Shown here: positions 1-9,687 of the stretch, piece after piece
How positions within the stretch are numbered: position 1 is the first letter of the stretch
Layout of the letters: every line of letters starts with the position of its first letter
Assembly (NCBI GenBank): GCA_036320915.1
Contig: JAXBDG010000015.1
Coordinates: 806,001 to 870,000, forward strand
Origin: Linnemannia elongata
Taxonomy: Eukaryota; Mortierellomycota; Mortierellomycetes; Mortierellales; Mortierellaceae
Direction: 5' to 3'
Length of the DNA stretch: 64,000 nucleotides
The notes under the pieces: model-generated
The model's input: only the letters and a program-made list of their open reading frames with translations
The model's database searches: none
What the model was told of the DNA's origin: nothing
Made by a program: the position numbers and the translations under genes

Positions 1-251
1 TCATCTCGTTCTCCTTGATGTTTTGTCTCTTTTTCCTCCTCTCCTGCAAGCAAATCAAGGTCTGGCGATTACTTCGCGTCTCAACGTGCTCCGACTAGTC
101 TGACGTAATGGTGAAGGATGTGGACGGATCCACCGGCGACTAGAGGATACTGCAGTCCGGAGAAGAGGAGGGGAATCATCATTGCTGCGTCCCGAGATGG
201 CGTTCCAGATGGCCGGCCCTGGAAAGCGACGGTACTAAACGACAAGCTTCC

Positions 252-947
252 CTAACAACAGATCTTCCTTTTTGAGGTACCCTTTCCTTGTCGAATTTTG
301 GCCCTCCTGCAGGCATAGTGTTGGTCCGCGCCGTCTGAGGGATCCTCGTCCCGTTCGGCTCTTATGGAGCTGAAAATTCTGGTAAACACCTTCCTCGACG
401 GAACAGTCCCCTTCGCCCTTACCTCCAAGTTGCCAATGTCCACCTCTCCCTCCTGGACAATCTCTCTCTCCTGTCGTTCATGAGCTTGCACCGCCTTAAA
501 GGCAACTCCTGCACACATCGAAACCGCCGTATGCGACCGATAGGGAAAATGATTCGTGTAGATGTCGTATATATCCATGTCCTCCTTGATGAGTCGATAA
601 AGTAGTATGTACTCTTCGTCCATCTACGACGAAAATGCCGCATTGGAAACTTGCTCGGTTTCAATTCTCTCCGACAATGAGTTGGCAACGGCAGTCGAAC
701 AATTGATAGGGGTATGTTTACGTGAATAGTAGGTTTTGGTGAAGAGTGGTTGCGAGCGCGCTTGGGTGTCTTAACGTTGGCTCCTGTCACGTTCTTCAAA
801 AAGCCTTAGACGCGATTGTGTGAAGGAACGAGGCTGGAATGAATGTTGAAAGATGGGATTTGAGGGCAAGTGTTCTAGCTGGAGTCGGCTGAACGCGTTT
901 GTTATGACCGACAGTTGGACAAAGCTGTTACTGGGTAGGGCTGCCAT
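252..947 (-). pseudogene. Broken Myb/SANT-family gene (copy 1)
   Basis: This is a decayed relative of the intact Myb-like gene at 5210-6649. The frame starting at 947 gives an Arg-rich leader (MAALPSNS, then SVITNAFSRL) that matches the leaders of the other copies. After a stop and a frame change, the segment at about 623-400 reads DEEYILLYRLIKEDMDIYDI-YTNHFPYRS, which aligns with EEDRELFQLVKEGKKASFIYTNHFRHRS of the intact copy, followed by a shared EREIVQEGEVD-like stretch. No frame runs through, so at least two frame breaks are present. Downstream repeats are missing or beyond recognition toward the left window edge. Family membership is clear by alignment. Whether it is transcribed is unknown. 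Confidence 0.7.
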
Positions 948-1109
948 GGTTGGACGTTGTTCCTGAATCCATTTGAAATCCGACGGAGAAAGAATCAACC
1001 CCAAGACTCATCGCCCCTTTTTTTTCTTGATACTTTTCTCACGCAAGTATCCCTCTCACACACTAGCACTCCTCTCCCATACGAAGTCGTCCTCTTCACT
1101 CGCGTCATG

Positions 1110-1420
1110 GACACTCCGAGTTTCTCAAGTGCCTAGACGACAAGTATCTGGCTCATGAAGCGGACAGGAGGCGCTGGATGTTTTGTCACCACCAACACGT
1201 CGCCTACGGTTGCATCTACACCAATAATTTCATCGAGAGCTGGCACAACACTTCTTCAAAGACAAAACAACGACGCCTGGATTCAGTGATCCATGCTCTC
1301 GCCAAGAAAGCCGTGCCGCATTTCCAACAGATGTGTGTCCGTCACATTGTGCAAGTTGGGAAAATAACCCCTGGTCGCAGGACCATATCGACCGCACTCG
1401 AGTGCAAGACCCTGGAAAAC
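1110..1420 (+). mobile_element. MULE-like transposase fragment
   Basis: A short open stretch reads DDKYLAHEADRRRW, then IYTNNFIESWHNT, RRLDSVIHALAKKAVPHFQQ and CVRHIVQVGK. The 'TNNFIESWHN' signature followed by a predicted helical segment resembles the region around the end of the catalytic domain in Mutator-like (MULE/SWIM-type) transposases that are common in Mortierella-type genomes. There is no start, no DDE core and no zinc finger. The frame ends in a poly(A)-rich run from about 1435. It is a dead fragment. The assignment rests on recognising the motif, not on a search; another transposase class is possible. Confidence 0.5.
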
Positions 1421-1833
1421 GCAGAACTGCTCAGAAAAAAAAAAAAAAAAAAAAAACAAAAGACGGCGTTTGCACACCTTAGAGCTTATCTCAGAGCTGT
1501 TTGTTTATTTTCTCGGAATAGCTCAAAAAAAAAAAAGACGGCGTGTTAGTACACTTCAGAGCTTACTTCAGAGTTGCTTCTCGATTTGATTAAAGAAGGA
1601 GGGTTCTTCGCATTCTTCACTCCTCTTACTTCCCTTTAGCCTCTCACTTTCACCCTTCGACCTCTTAGTTTTTTCCCGGTTCCCTGCGTCGTCCTCTTCG
1701 CTCGTCTGTTACCTCCAATCTCTTTCCACCACTCCACCCTCCTCTTTCCACTGCATCCTCATTCTCCTCCCTTCTCCTTTTCCTTTTCGTCTTCTATCCT
1801 CTCCTTTCACCGCCTCACACATCCGTCGCAATC
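1421..1833. other. Promoter/leader region of the 578-aa gene
   Basis: This contains an A-rich run at about 1435-1456, then a CT-rich tract (about 1600-1830) directly before the ATG at 1834, typical of fungal promoters and 5' leaders. No TATA box or coding signal was recognised. Confidence 0.5.
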
Positions 1834-3570
1834 ATGGTCGTGTACTTCGTGGCTTTCAAAGTGACAGGTGTCATTGGTCTTATCGGAACGATCCTGGGCG
1901 CCCTCTACACCTTTGCTGTAGGCCTCCTCTTGAACTTTATCATTCAACGCACTCGAGGATCCGATTTGCGTCTTCGAATCGCAAACTCGGGTGGTTTTTT
2001 CACTCTCCTTCGTGAACACTACGCCTCAGCCGAAAACAGATGGTCGCCTGCCCACAGGACTTGGATTTTATTCGGTTTCATGTTACTCGTCCTGGCCGGC
2101 AATGCGATCCCGTTTATTGTCACGACCGGGATCAAGGCAAATATGGGTATTCGTCGTCAACCCTTTGTGAACTGGAAGGTCAACCGCGGCGCAATAGACA
2201 ACTATCTCGACATCGGAGAGATAATGCAGACGCGACAAAACTCCTCAGATCTTCTCACAACACTCTATAATAGGCACCATCCCACGTTTTCCACCTATCC
2301 CGGAGTGGATTTCAAAATCCTGTCCAAGGCTACTCCAACAACAATTTACGGCGTCAACAGTAACTATGTTGGCCCTGTGGCATTCAAGGATCCAACCCCC
2401 GGCACCATCTCACTCACACGCCAACTGTACACGTTCTCGAAGGATGTCAGTCCGAGCTGTGAACCAACCTCCAAGAACTGCGAATTAACCTCGATGAGAA
2501 CGACCCTGGCACCTTGGGCGGATTACGGCTCCATCTTCGACACTCCGTGGGTAGTCACGTACAACGACCATCAGGGCAATCCGACCACGATTGCGAACCT
2601 CTCTAGTGCCTTTGGCCTGGGAAACTCCAATCGACATGCCTTTATCGCGGAAAGGGTAACGACTTTTATTGCCGGCTACACAGAGAGCAATGGCGTGTCC
2701 GTCATGGCAGCCTTTACCACTGCAAGTTTCTCCACCCGACTCCAAAGCCAAGAGAGATTCCTTGGTATTGCCGAGGCGACGATCGGAACAAAAAACCCAC
2801 TGTACTCACCCATCTTTGATGCATTGAATGCCTCGGCGTTTACTCCACCACTGATTGGGTACAACGCCAGTACCAAGGTCACACTGGTATATAACACGCC
2901 CTCAGCCCCTTCTGATAACTCGACCCATATTACTTGCGTTGGATACGAGGCCAATACACCAGAACCGGATCAACAAAGCTCGGCCGTGAACATGATCTCT
3001 TGTCGTGAGCTCCGGATCTCGGTCATGACAAACACGGGAGCGCAACCAGATTCAGACCATACCAGACTCAACGACTACAGCATGCTAAAAATCTATGATT
3101 CTATGGCGCCATCACAGATGGGTTTGTCGGAGACTATCAATGGCAACACGGAGTCCTCCGAAAGCATCGCCACAACTGCAGTGCAGGTGGCGGACTTGTT
3201 GTACAACCTGACCGAACGACTCTACCCTTTTGCGGCTACGTTCCAAGGCGTGGTCCAGCCGTACGAATACGTGGAGGGGATTTCGTTTGAACGGTGGTCG
3301 TTGGTGTTTATTGGTGTGCTGGTCGGAATTGTTGCAGTGATGTTTGTGTTGGATCGGATGATGGTAGATGAGATCTCGAAGGCGGACGTACTGGTGCTGA
3401 TCGAGAACACGACAGAGAGCTATGATCCTAAGGACGGTTGGAAGCCTAATTATCCGACATGGTCGTTGGCTCAGGAGGAGGGCTCGTATGACCTGCTGTT
3501 GAGGGGGGAGAAGGTCAGTTTGAAAAGGAGCAGCGACCTCCAGAAGTTGAAGGACAGGGACCATGCTTAA
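1834..3570 (+). CDS. Hypothetical three-TM membrane glycoprotein, 578 aa
   Basis: A single uninterrupted exon starts with ATG after a CT-rich leader and is followed by AATAAATAAATAA at about 3574, a plausible polyadenylation region. The protein has a hydrophobic segment at residues about 5-37, a second at about 75-98 and a third at about 487-510, with a large hydrophilic domain of about 385 residues between the last two. That domain carries several N-X-S/T sequons (for example NSSD, NLSS, NASA, NAST, NSTH, NLTE) and paired cysteines, as expected for a secreted or lumenal loop. The C-terminal tail of about 65 residues is charged. The architecture resembles lineage-specific fungal plasma-membrane proteins of unknown function. 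I do not recognise a named family. Codon use looks normal and the gene appears intact. Confidence 0.8.
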   Translation: MVVYFVAFKVTGVIGLIGTILGALYTFAVGLLLNFIIQRTRGSDLRLRIANSGGFFTLLREHYASAENRWSPAHRTWILFGFMLLVLAGNAIPFIVTTGIKANMGIRRQPFVNWKVNRGAIDNYLDIGEIMQTRQNSSDLLTTLYNRHHPTFSTYPGVDFKILSKATPTTIYGVNSNYVGPVAFKDPTPGTISLTRQLYTFSKDVSPSCEPTSKNCELTSMRTTLAPWADYGSIFDTPWVVTYNDHQGNPTTIANLSSAFGLGNSNRHAFIAERVTTFIAGYTESNGVSVMAAFTTASFSTRLQSQERFLGIAEATIGTKNPLYSPIFDALNASAFTPPLIGYNASTKVTLVYNTPSAPSDNSTHITCVGYEANTPEPDQQSSAVNMISCRELRISVMTNTGAQPDSDHTRLNDYSMLKIYDSMAPSQMGLSETINGNTESSESIATTAVQVADLLYNLTERLYPFAATFQGVVQPYEYVEGISFERWSLVFIGVLVGIVAVMFVLDRMMVDEISKADVLVLIENTTESYDPKDGWKPNYPTWSLAQEEGSYDLLLRGEKVSLKRSSDLQKLKDRDHA

Positions 3571-4155
3571 GGGAATAAATAAATAACGATACTGCCGCAT
3601 TATAGTTCGCTCGTCCATAACACCAACCAATAACGCAACAACAAAACCGACACGCAAAGCTTTAATCCCTACTCTCATATGAAGAATACATTAAATGTTT
3701 TGGATCATTGGGATAAATATTTCCCCTTGATTTCTAGGATCCATTAGATTCCTATAGCTAGGCCATACAGAAGAAGTACATTTGTTTTGTCTGGATCTGA
3801 ATAATATTCATATGGTAAGGTTACGATTTCAATGGCTTGCGACAAGAAGAAGTATCGCGCGGTGCAATGAAAACGAGATCAGGGTCATTACTACCGCCAG
3901 TTATGGTCTTTATGATTCCGTAATTGGTCTTGACCAACCTTCAATACCAAATCTTCTGTCAGCAGAAGATTCAGTGGTTTCAGGTAACAATGGACTAAGC
4001 TCAAACTGTGCAGATGCGCAACGCCGGCCACCAGCTGCTTTTCGAATTACCGCACTTCGTGTTCCTCAAGGGTATATCTGGCCTCCAGCAAACTGTCCAG
4101 CGTCTAGGTAGGTAAAAGCGTTTAAAAGGACATTAGTGTCAGAGTGTTGTCCTTA
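3571..4155. other. Gene-free stretch
   Basis: This is an AT-richer sequence after the membrane-protein gene. The short open frames carry no recognisable motif. It may be decayed repeat sequence next to the XPG-like fragment. Confidence 0.4.
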
Positions 4156-4679
4156 TCATTTGGTTAGCACGCGGCTCGATTGTAGATGGTGTTTGACCAC
4201 AACTGCCATATCATACTTCAGAAACCGCTTTCGTGGCAGAGGCCGCCAGATCGTTTCCACGTTCTCGTAAGCTGCCATGTCACTATCCTGCGATACGACG
4301 ATATCCCCAGGCATGAAATTACGAGCAATGGTGACATCTGCTTCGGACGCAGTATCCGGCAAGCTCCAACCTTGTCCGCGTAGATATGTGGCCAACACCA
4401 TCCGAGAGTCTTGACCAAGGTAGAATGCGTCACGGAGCTTTTTCTCTAATTTCTTGAAAGTCGGCTTATGTTGGACTGCGGCATCCCTCCAGCGATTTTC
4501 CATATCCTGGATACAATTCTCCGCTCCTGTCAGCGCGGTATTGCGCTTGTCCTGTCTCAAGGCGTTTGTGCGTTTCTTCTCGACAGGAGAAACTCCATCG
4601 AAGTAGAGTACCGAGGTTTCCTTGCGCAACTCACAGGATCCTTCTCCTCGATGAAGGGCCAAAGCCCGGGTACTCCCAT
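4156..4679 (-). pseudogene. Truncated XPG/FEN1-like nuclease fragment
   Basis: From the ATG at 4679 the minus strand reads MGVPGLWPFIEEK, the classic N-terminal signature of XPG/Rad2/FEN1-family PIN-like nucleases. That frame soon stops. After a frame change the sequence reads YFDGVSPVEKKRTNALRQDK, the position of the first acidic catalytic Asp with a family-like Asp-Gly turn. Later comes EADVTIARNFMPGDIVVSQD followed by SDM, matching the internal acidic EAD and DSD elements. The coding part then ends at VLTK, so the helical-hairpin and C-terminal half are missing. At about 168 codons it is well under half of a normal FEN1-like protein. Multi-copy XPG-like genes of this type are common repeats in Mortierella relatives. 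It is inactive as it stands. Confidence 0.7.
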
Positions 4680-5209
4680 GTTAGCGAGGAAGAGCTAGTA
4701 GTGCCTTCATTTTGTGTATGTGTATGTCATGTTTTGGGAAAGGGTGAAGGGTGTGGGAAGGAGAAGGGGGAAGAAGAAAAGGATATGGGAAGGAGAAAAG
4801 GATGTTACAAGTAGAAAAGGGTGTGGGAAGGCTAAAATATTGTAAGTTCCACATCGAGCCTAATCTTATCACCAAATTAAGAAGAATCGACGGAGGTTAC
4901 ATATGCTGCGAATTGGACTAGGTGTGGTGTGTGTCTTGACAAGGAACTTACATAATGCACAATAAAGAAGATTAAAGAAACAGAGACTGCAATAGCTGTA
5001 TTTTAGTCCAGAATCGGGGTCTTCATAAGGGGATTCCTTTTCTCATGTCACACGTAATGGACCATCACAGAATTCCCACTACTGACTGTTTACTAAGTTA
5101 GCTTCGTCTTTTTGTTCTAAGATACATCCTTAATTCACCTGCAAGAAATCATCCACATATTATTATCATTCACTCACTCAGAGGCAAATTATAAACAATA
5201 TCGTTGTTT
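4680..5209. other. Gene-free stretch with GGAAGG-type purine repeats
   Basis: Purine-rich imperfect repeats of a GGAAGGAGAAAAGG-like unit lie at about 4737-4830, followed by AT-rich sequence. Nothing coding was recognised. Confidence 0.4.
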
Positions 5210-6649
5210 CTATGGAACGGCTCTAGTCTCTTCCTCCGTGTCCCCCTCTGACTTCACGCCATCGCCCTTTCTCAAGAGCCGCTTTCTGTACACCATCTTG
5301 GTCACCTGAAAAACTGACCGCGTCTCAACATAATCCGCGATCCTCTTGTAATCCTTCCCAAACAACTTAACCCCCTCCCTCGCGCGCCTCAGTTCCTCCT
5401 CCGACCAAGGCCCTATATTCCCATTATGATACACCGAATAGAAGTGGTCCAGGCAATCATGATCCCTCCTGGACTTGACCCTCTCTGCGATCGCGACCCA
5501 GTTCAGCATCTTCAACGCCGAACCCCCTTCTTTGAGCATAGGTAAGCTGAATTGCGAAGGGAGTTGTTGTAGCTCCGGTCGCTGTTCGCCAAGATATTGT
5601 TGATGATGACGCCGACGCCCCTTTGCTTTCTTCGCACAATGATCCACCAGGATATCGATAGCGACCTGATACTTGCCCTCCAACTGCTCCGAGATGGCCT
5701 CTTGTAAACGTAACTCTTCCTGCTTGGACCAGCTTCCCGTTCGACTTGATGGGAAAGGGTACAAATGTCGCCAGCGAAGGTTGCATGATTGCGGAGCCCG
5801 AAGAAGACTTTTCGAGCCATCGATGCTTCCACAAGATACCTCGTGCCAGAGATGTGGATGCGGGATGTTGGAATACTTTTGTACCAGCTGCCTCAACAGC
5901 TCGTCCTCCTGTCGAGTCCACTTCTTGTAACGCGACAGGTACTTCCCGTTGTACGCCACTGGCTCCTGAATCTTTCCTTCCTGCTTGTCTCCCACTCGTG
6001 CGTCCCCTCGTAGCATGCTGGTTAATTTTCCGTATACCACCCGCAAAGGCTCCGCTCCTTCGTCTCCTGCCACCGACCTGGCGACATCAGGTTCTCCCTC
6101 TCGAACCCCATCCCTGGCCTGCCGCTCCTGATGACTTGCCGCCTTGAATGCAAGTTCCGTTCGATTGGCCACCGCTTTGCGCGATCGATGCCGGAAATGA
6201 TTGGTGTAGATGAAGGACGCCTTCTTACCCTCCTTGACCAATTGAAAAAGCTCTCTGTCTTCCTCTTCCGTCCAGGGGATACGGCGGAGGCCAGGCCCCG
6301 GTCGTGCCCTGATCTTTTTCCCTGTCGTACTCGTCACTGGCGGTGGTGGTAATGGTAATGGCCATTGGGTGATGTGAGAATGGGTGTTATTGCTGTTGTT
6401 GTTGCTATTGGCAGGTTTAAGCAGAGGCTCGTTGTGAGTGCGGTCGGGCGGCTGTGTTATACAGGGGTTGGTGGTGCATGCCAGGCTCTCCCGATAGGTG
6501 AGGCGCGTTTTTGTGAGGGTGCGAGACTGGTGCCGAGCTGGATGGCGATGGATATATAATGGCTCCAAGCACTGGAACCGAAGTCGAATGAGTGTGTCAG
6601 TGATGATTGAGAGACGGGTGTTGGTGTTCCTGCATAGAGTCGCCATCAT
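5210..6649 (-). CDS. Multi-repeat Myb/SANT-like protein, 479 aa
   Basis: One intact exon. The protein begins with an Arg-rich, acid-poor leader (residues 1-55), then a low-complexity Asn/Pro linker. Several tryptophan-marked SANT/Myb-like repeats follow: one starting RIPWTEEEDRELFQLV (about 125), one at KKWTRQEDELLRQLV, one at GSWSKQEELRLQEAI, one around LNWVAIAERV with HFYSVYHNG, and one at GPWSEEELRRARE with DYKRIADYV. This spacing is typical of fungal Myb-domain DNA-binding proteins, so a nuclear DNA-binding or transcription role is the default guess. The leader is conserved in two broken copies and looks like a mitochondrial presequence, which would be odd for a Myb protein. The ATG pair at the start (MMAT) leaves the exact start open by one codon. 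It is the only uninterrupted copy of this family in the window. Confidence 0.75.
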   Translation of the reverse strand: MMATLCRNTNTRLSIITDTLIRLRFQCLEPLYIHRHPARHQSRTLTKTRLTYRESLACTTNPCITQPPDRTHNEPLLKPANSNNNSNNTHSHITQWPLPLPPPPVTSTTGKKIRARPGPGLRRIPWTEEEDRELFQLVKEGKKASFIYTNHFRHRSRKAVANRTELAFKAASHQERQARDGVREGEPDVARSVAGDEGAEPLRVVYGKLTSMLRGDARVGDKQEGKIQEPVAYNGKYLSRYKKWTRQEDELLRQLVQKYSNIPHPHLWHEVSCGSIDGSKSLLRAPQSCNLRWRHLYPFPSSRTGSWSKQEELRLQEAISEQLEGKYQVAIDILVDHCAKKAKGRRRHHQQYLGEQRPELQQLPSQFSLPMLKEGGSALKMLNWVAIAERVKSRRDHDCLDHFYSVYHNGNIGPWSEEELRRAREGVKLFGKDYKRIADYVETRSVFQVTKMVYRKRLLRKGDGVKSEGDTEEETRAVP

Positions 6650-6857
6650 TCTGCCGCTCTTGAATCGCGAGAGAGATCATGTTGAACGAATTCATTCTCC
6701 ATTTTTTCTTTGTGGCGGTGAAGGATAAAAAAAAAGTGACTGCCTCTCCAGCGTTCCCCAGGCAGCAATGCCATGGGCCCCTTCAGCACTTTGTTGCAAA
6801 CAAAAAGGCTGGATCATCTATTGTTTTGTGTCACAGCGTCTTTTTTCGCCCGCCTTT

Positions 6858-7204
6858 TTTGATATCTTCAAGGTCACTTGCAGAGGAGACTGACTTCCAA
6901 CATGCTCTGCTATTTTCTAGTAATCGATCCCACACATATCTAAACCTTCCCTCGCACGCTCCTGCTCCATCTTTGTCCAGGCACCTCTCGTGCCGTTGTC
7001 GTACACTGAATAAAAGTGATACAGACAATTGCATTCGGTCCGTAAACCGACCTTCTCTGAGATCGCAACCCGATTCAATATCCTGAGCCGTCGACTTCCT
7101 TGCTTGAGAATTGGTAGACCTGCCTGATCCGGGAGCTAGCTCTGGTCGCCATTTTCCAAGAGGGTTCTCTGTTGTTGCAAGCTTACCCACCAATGCGTCC
7201 ATGA
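6858..7204 (-). pseudogene. 3' fragment of a Myb/SANT-family gene (copy 2)
   Basis: The minus strand from about 7204 reads MDALVGKLATTENPLGKWRPEL, matching DALVGKPATTVNRLGEWRPEL of the copy at 35906-37205. After a frame change it continues with RLRILNRVAISEKVG, CLYHFYSVYDNGTRGAW and KIAEHVGSQSPLQV. These align with LKMLNWVAIAERVK, CLDHFYSVYHNG and RIADYVETRSVFQV of the intact gene. An in-frame TAG lies just before KIAEHV. Only the C-terminal third survives. It lies directly upstream of the intact copy in the same orientation, which suggests an old tandem duplication. Confidence 0.75.
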
Positions 7205-7351
7205 CGACAACACTGTCCTCGTCGCCTTTGTTGCGAAGTCTTCCATCGGTTTAGCCCACGCCTTTTATTATAGCGCCAATCAAATATCGCAAATATACTA
7301 GGAAACCAATGAGCGAACAAAAAGACGGTGTTCACTACGGTTTCTCCTCGC

Positions 7352-7352
<1 letters not shown>

Positions 7353-7398
<46 letters not shown>
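7353..7398. repeat. Poly(A) run, 46 nt
   Basis: An uninterrupted run of A on the plus strand (T on the minus). It lies beside the broken Myb fragment. It may be a retroelement tail scar or a slippage-expanded microsatellite. No target duplication was identified. Confidence 0.9.
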
Positions 7399-7400
<2 letters not shown>

Positions 7401-7839
7401 TACTCGATGGGCGAGTTTTGACTGATACACAAAAAAGACCGTGTCCCTTTTTCAAGTCCCTCCTCTCGTGCCTCTTTTTGCGCTTTTCATTCCTTCGCTC
7501 TTCAACATCCACCATGATACCTCCAGAACACACTCAAGTGGGTCTTGTTCAGGATGTGAGCAGAAGAACGGATCTATCAGCCTGTTATTTCTGAGGCACA
7601 CAGTCACTCAACCCATGAACCAATCCGCACAACCATAGACCCTTTTTTCATCAAGATGCTGCTGTGTGTGATTTTTTTTTCTCGGATTAGGCGCTGTGCA
7701 TCTTTGGCATCGCGATGTTCCCACACCCTCTATTTTGTCGTGCAGTGTCTGCCTTTTTTTTTCCCTTGCAGCAGTTGGTGCTGTGTACACCCTCGCCTTG
7801 CTTCGATACCGCACCACATACCCCACCCTTTTCCATACC
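7399..7839. other. Gene-free stretch left of the IFI6-like array
   Basis: Pyrimidine-rich sequence with several T-runs. The right-hand part resembles flanking sequence seen between the array genes (for example TGTGCATCTTTGGCAT near 7697). No gene was recognised. Confidence 0.4.
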
Positions 7840-8105
7840 TATTTGTGATGCGCTCACACTCACTACAAAGTTTCGTCACTCCTTGGCTTCCTTTCAGTCA
7901 TGCCTTTTGTTTTAAAGTATGTCGGTACAACCACGATATTTATCAACTGGCTCAATGCATCTAATATTTAGACTGGAACAAGGGCTTGGTGACCAAGACA
8001 AGGAAAGAAATTGGTGCGTAGGTAACAAAAAAAGATGAGAGAGAAAGAGAAAGTAAGAGCGGGAATAAACCAGGCTACAAACCAAAATGTGCAAGGGTAT
8101 GATTT

Positions 8106-8712
8106 TCACTTGCCTGCTGGGGGCACATCGCAGTAGCCTTCACCAAAAAGCACCAAATAAACACCCCACCCCGCTCCCAAAAGACACCCAACAACCATCG
8201 TAAAAGCATTTATGCCGGAAAAGATTCCCCTAGCGCCATAGGACTGCATATTGGCCACAAATCCGCCAACAGGTGTGTATCCGTTATGATACGCCATCAT
8301 ATGCGATCCAATCGACCCGTACTCAATGCCGTCCTCAGTGAATCCGAGTACACGTGGGACGACGATGATGATGAGAGAAAAGAAGAGTACTCCTATACAA
8401 GTTGCCATAAAGATGTACTTGGAAACACAACCAACTTGGTCCCAGGGGATTTGGTCTAAGGGGATGAACTGGCCCAAAAAGGCGACTACGCTGGCCCAAA
8501 GGAAGCATAGTAGGCTCCAGGAGTAGCCTGGGAAAACGAGATAACCCCAGACGGCAACGAAGAACTCCCAAATACTAACTAGTTCGTCCCAAATAGCATC
8601 TAAGAATATCTGGTGTTAGTTGAGTTGAGTTGTGAGAGGTTTTTTATGCTTTCATGTGAGGACGAGAGTATGAAAAACAAAGTAGGAGTATCAATAGGAT
8701 AGACATACCCAT
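8106..8712 (-). CDS. IFI6/IFI27 (ISG12)-family small membrane protein, copy A
   Basis: Two exons: 8712-8709 (ATG plus one G) and 8599-8106, with a GTATGT donor and a TTAG acceptor; nearer AG acceptors would put a stop in frame. The product has about 165 residues. Residues about 4-55 carry tryptophans spaced seven apart (AIWDELV, SIWEFFV, AVWGYLV and so on). The conserved core starts at DQIPWDQVGCVSKY and includes GSIGSHMMAYHNGYTPVGG and FVANMQSYGARG, which resembles the glycine/alanine-rich two-helix Ifi-6-16 domain of vertebrate IFI6/IFI27. A C-terminal hydrophobic helix ends in GYCDVPPAGK. Vertebrate members are small hydrophobic proteins of mitochondria or the nuclear envelope. The fungal role is unknown, and interferon control cannot apply here. 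Confidence 0.75.
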
Positions 8713-9687
8713 GGTGGCAATGTCAGGCTGGTGTAGAGGGATGTAGGCGAGGCAGAAAAGGAGATAGAGAAGAGGAATAAGAAGTACAGAGACTGATATG
8801 CCGAGGCTGAAGGTAGGTGATGGACAGGAAGACAGTGAAGATGAGGGAATGGATGCGAGTAAGGAAAAAAAAAAGAATGAGAAACTTGTCCCTTTTTGTA
8901 CCTTTGGAGTTGGCGTGTAGCGTGCAAGGGATGCCACCTTTTTTTTATGACCCTCGCCATTCTGTGGGTGGCTTATCGAGTCAGTGTCACTGTCGTTTGC
9001 GCTTCCTTTTTACAGGAGTAACTGAAATCACAGCAGCTGAAGTCAATGCAAAGGGCGAGGGTGACTCCTTACGTATGATCAAAACACTTCTTGAAGATAG
9101 AGGAAAGGAAGAAGGCAAGGAAGCAGAGACACCGACGGCTGTGTGCATTAGCTCCCACAAGTTCGTTTCCTCTTTTTCGCTTTTTGATGTTTACGACACC
9201 TTATTCTTTTTGTCCACAAGATGGCACCTCTCTGTTCATCTCTGTCTTCTAAGTTCATGTGGTGTGCCTTCTCATCATGGCATTGCCATCCCATCCTTGC
9301 ATATTCCTATACCCCTGTCAATTTTCATTACTGTGTGAGCTTGCCTTTTTGTGCAACCTGGGCACACACTCGCCATTGTTTTGTGCTTCCTCATCCATCC
9401 TTTTTATTGCCCTCCAATGAGTTCTTTTTTTCCCCCCTCGCTCGTTGCTCAGACAATTGCATTGTTATTCCTCTTCTCTCCTTTCATCCATGCTTTGCGT
9501 TTTTAATGCTGTTGGTATAAGAATACTTATAGAGCGGTTCAGTGAATTTATTCAATTGTAGACTGGAACGAGGGCTCGTTGACCAAGTCAAGAAAGAAGA
9601 TGATGTGTGAGGAGAAAAAAGGACAAACGATAAAAATAATGCCCAAAGGAAACGAGCCCAAAGAGAGGACAGGGTATGTTATCCACC

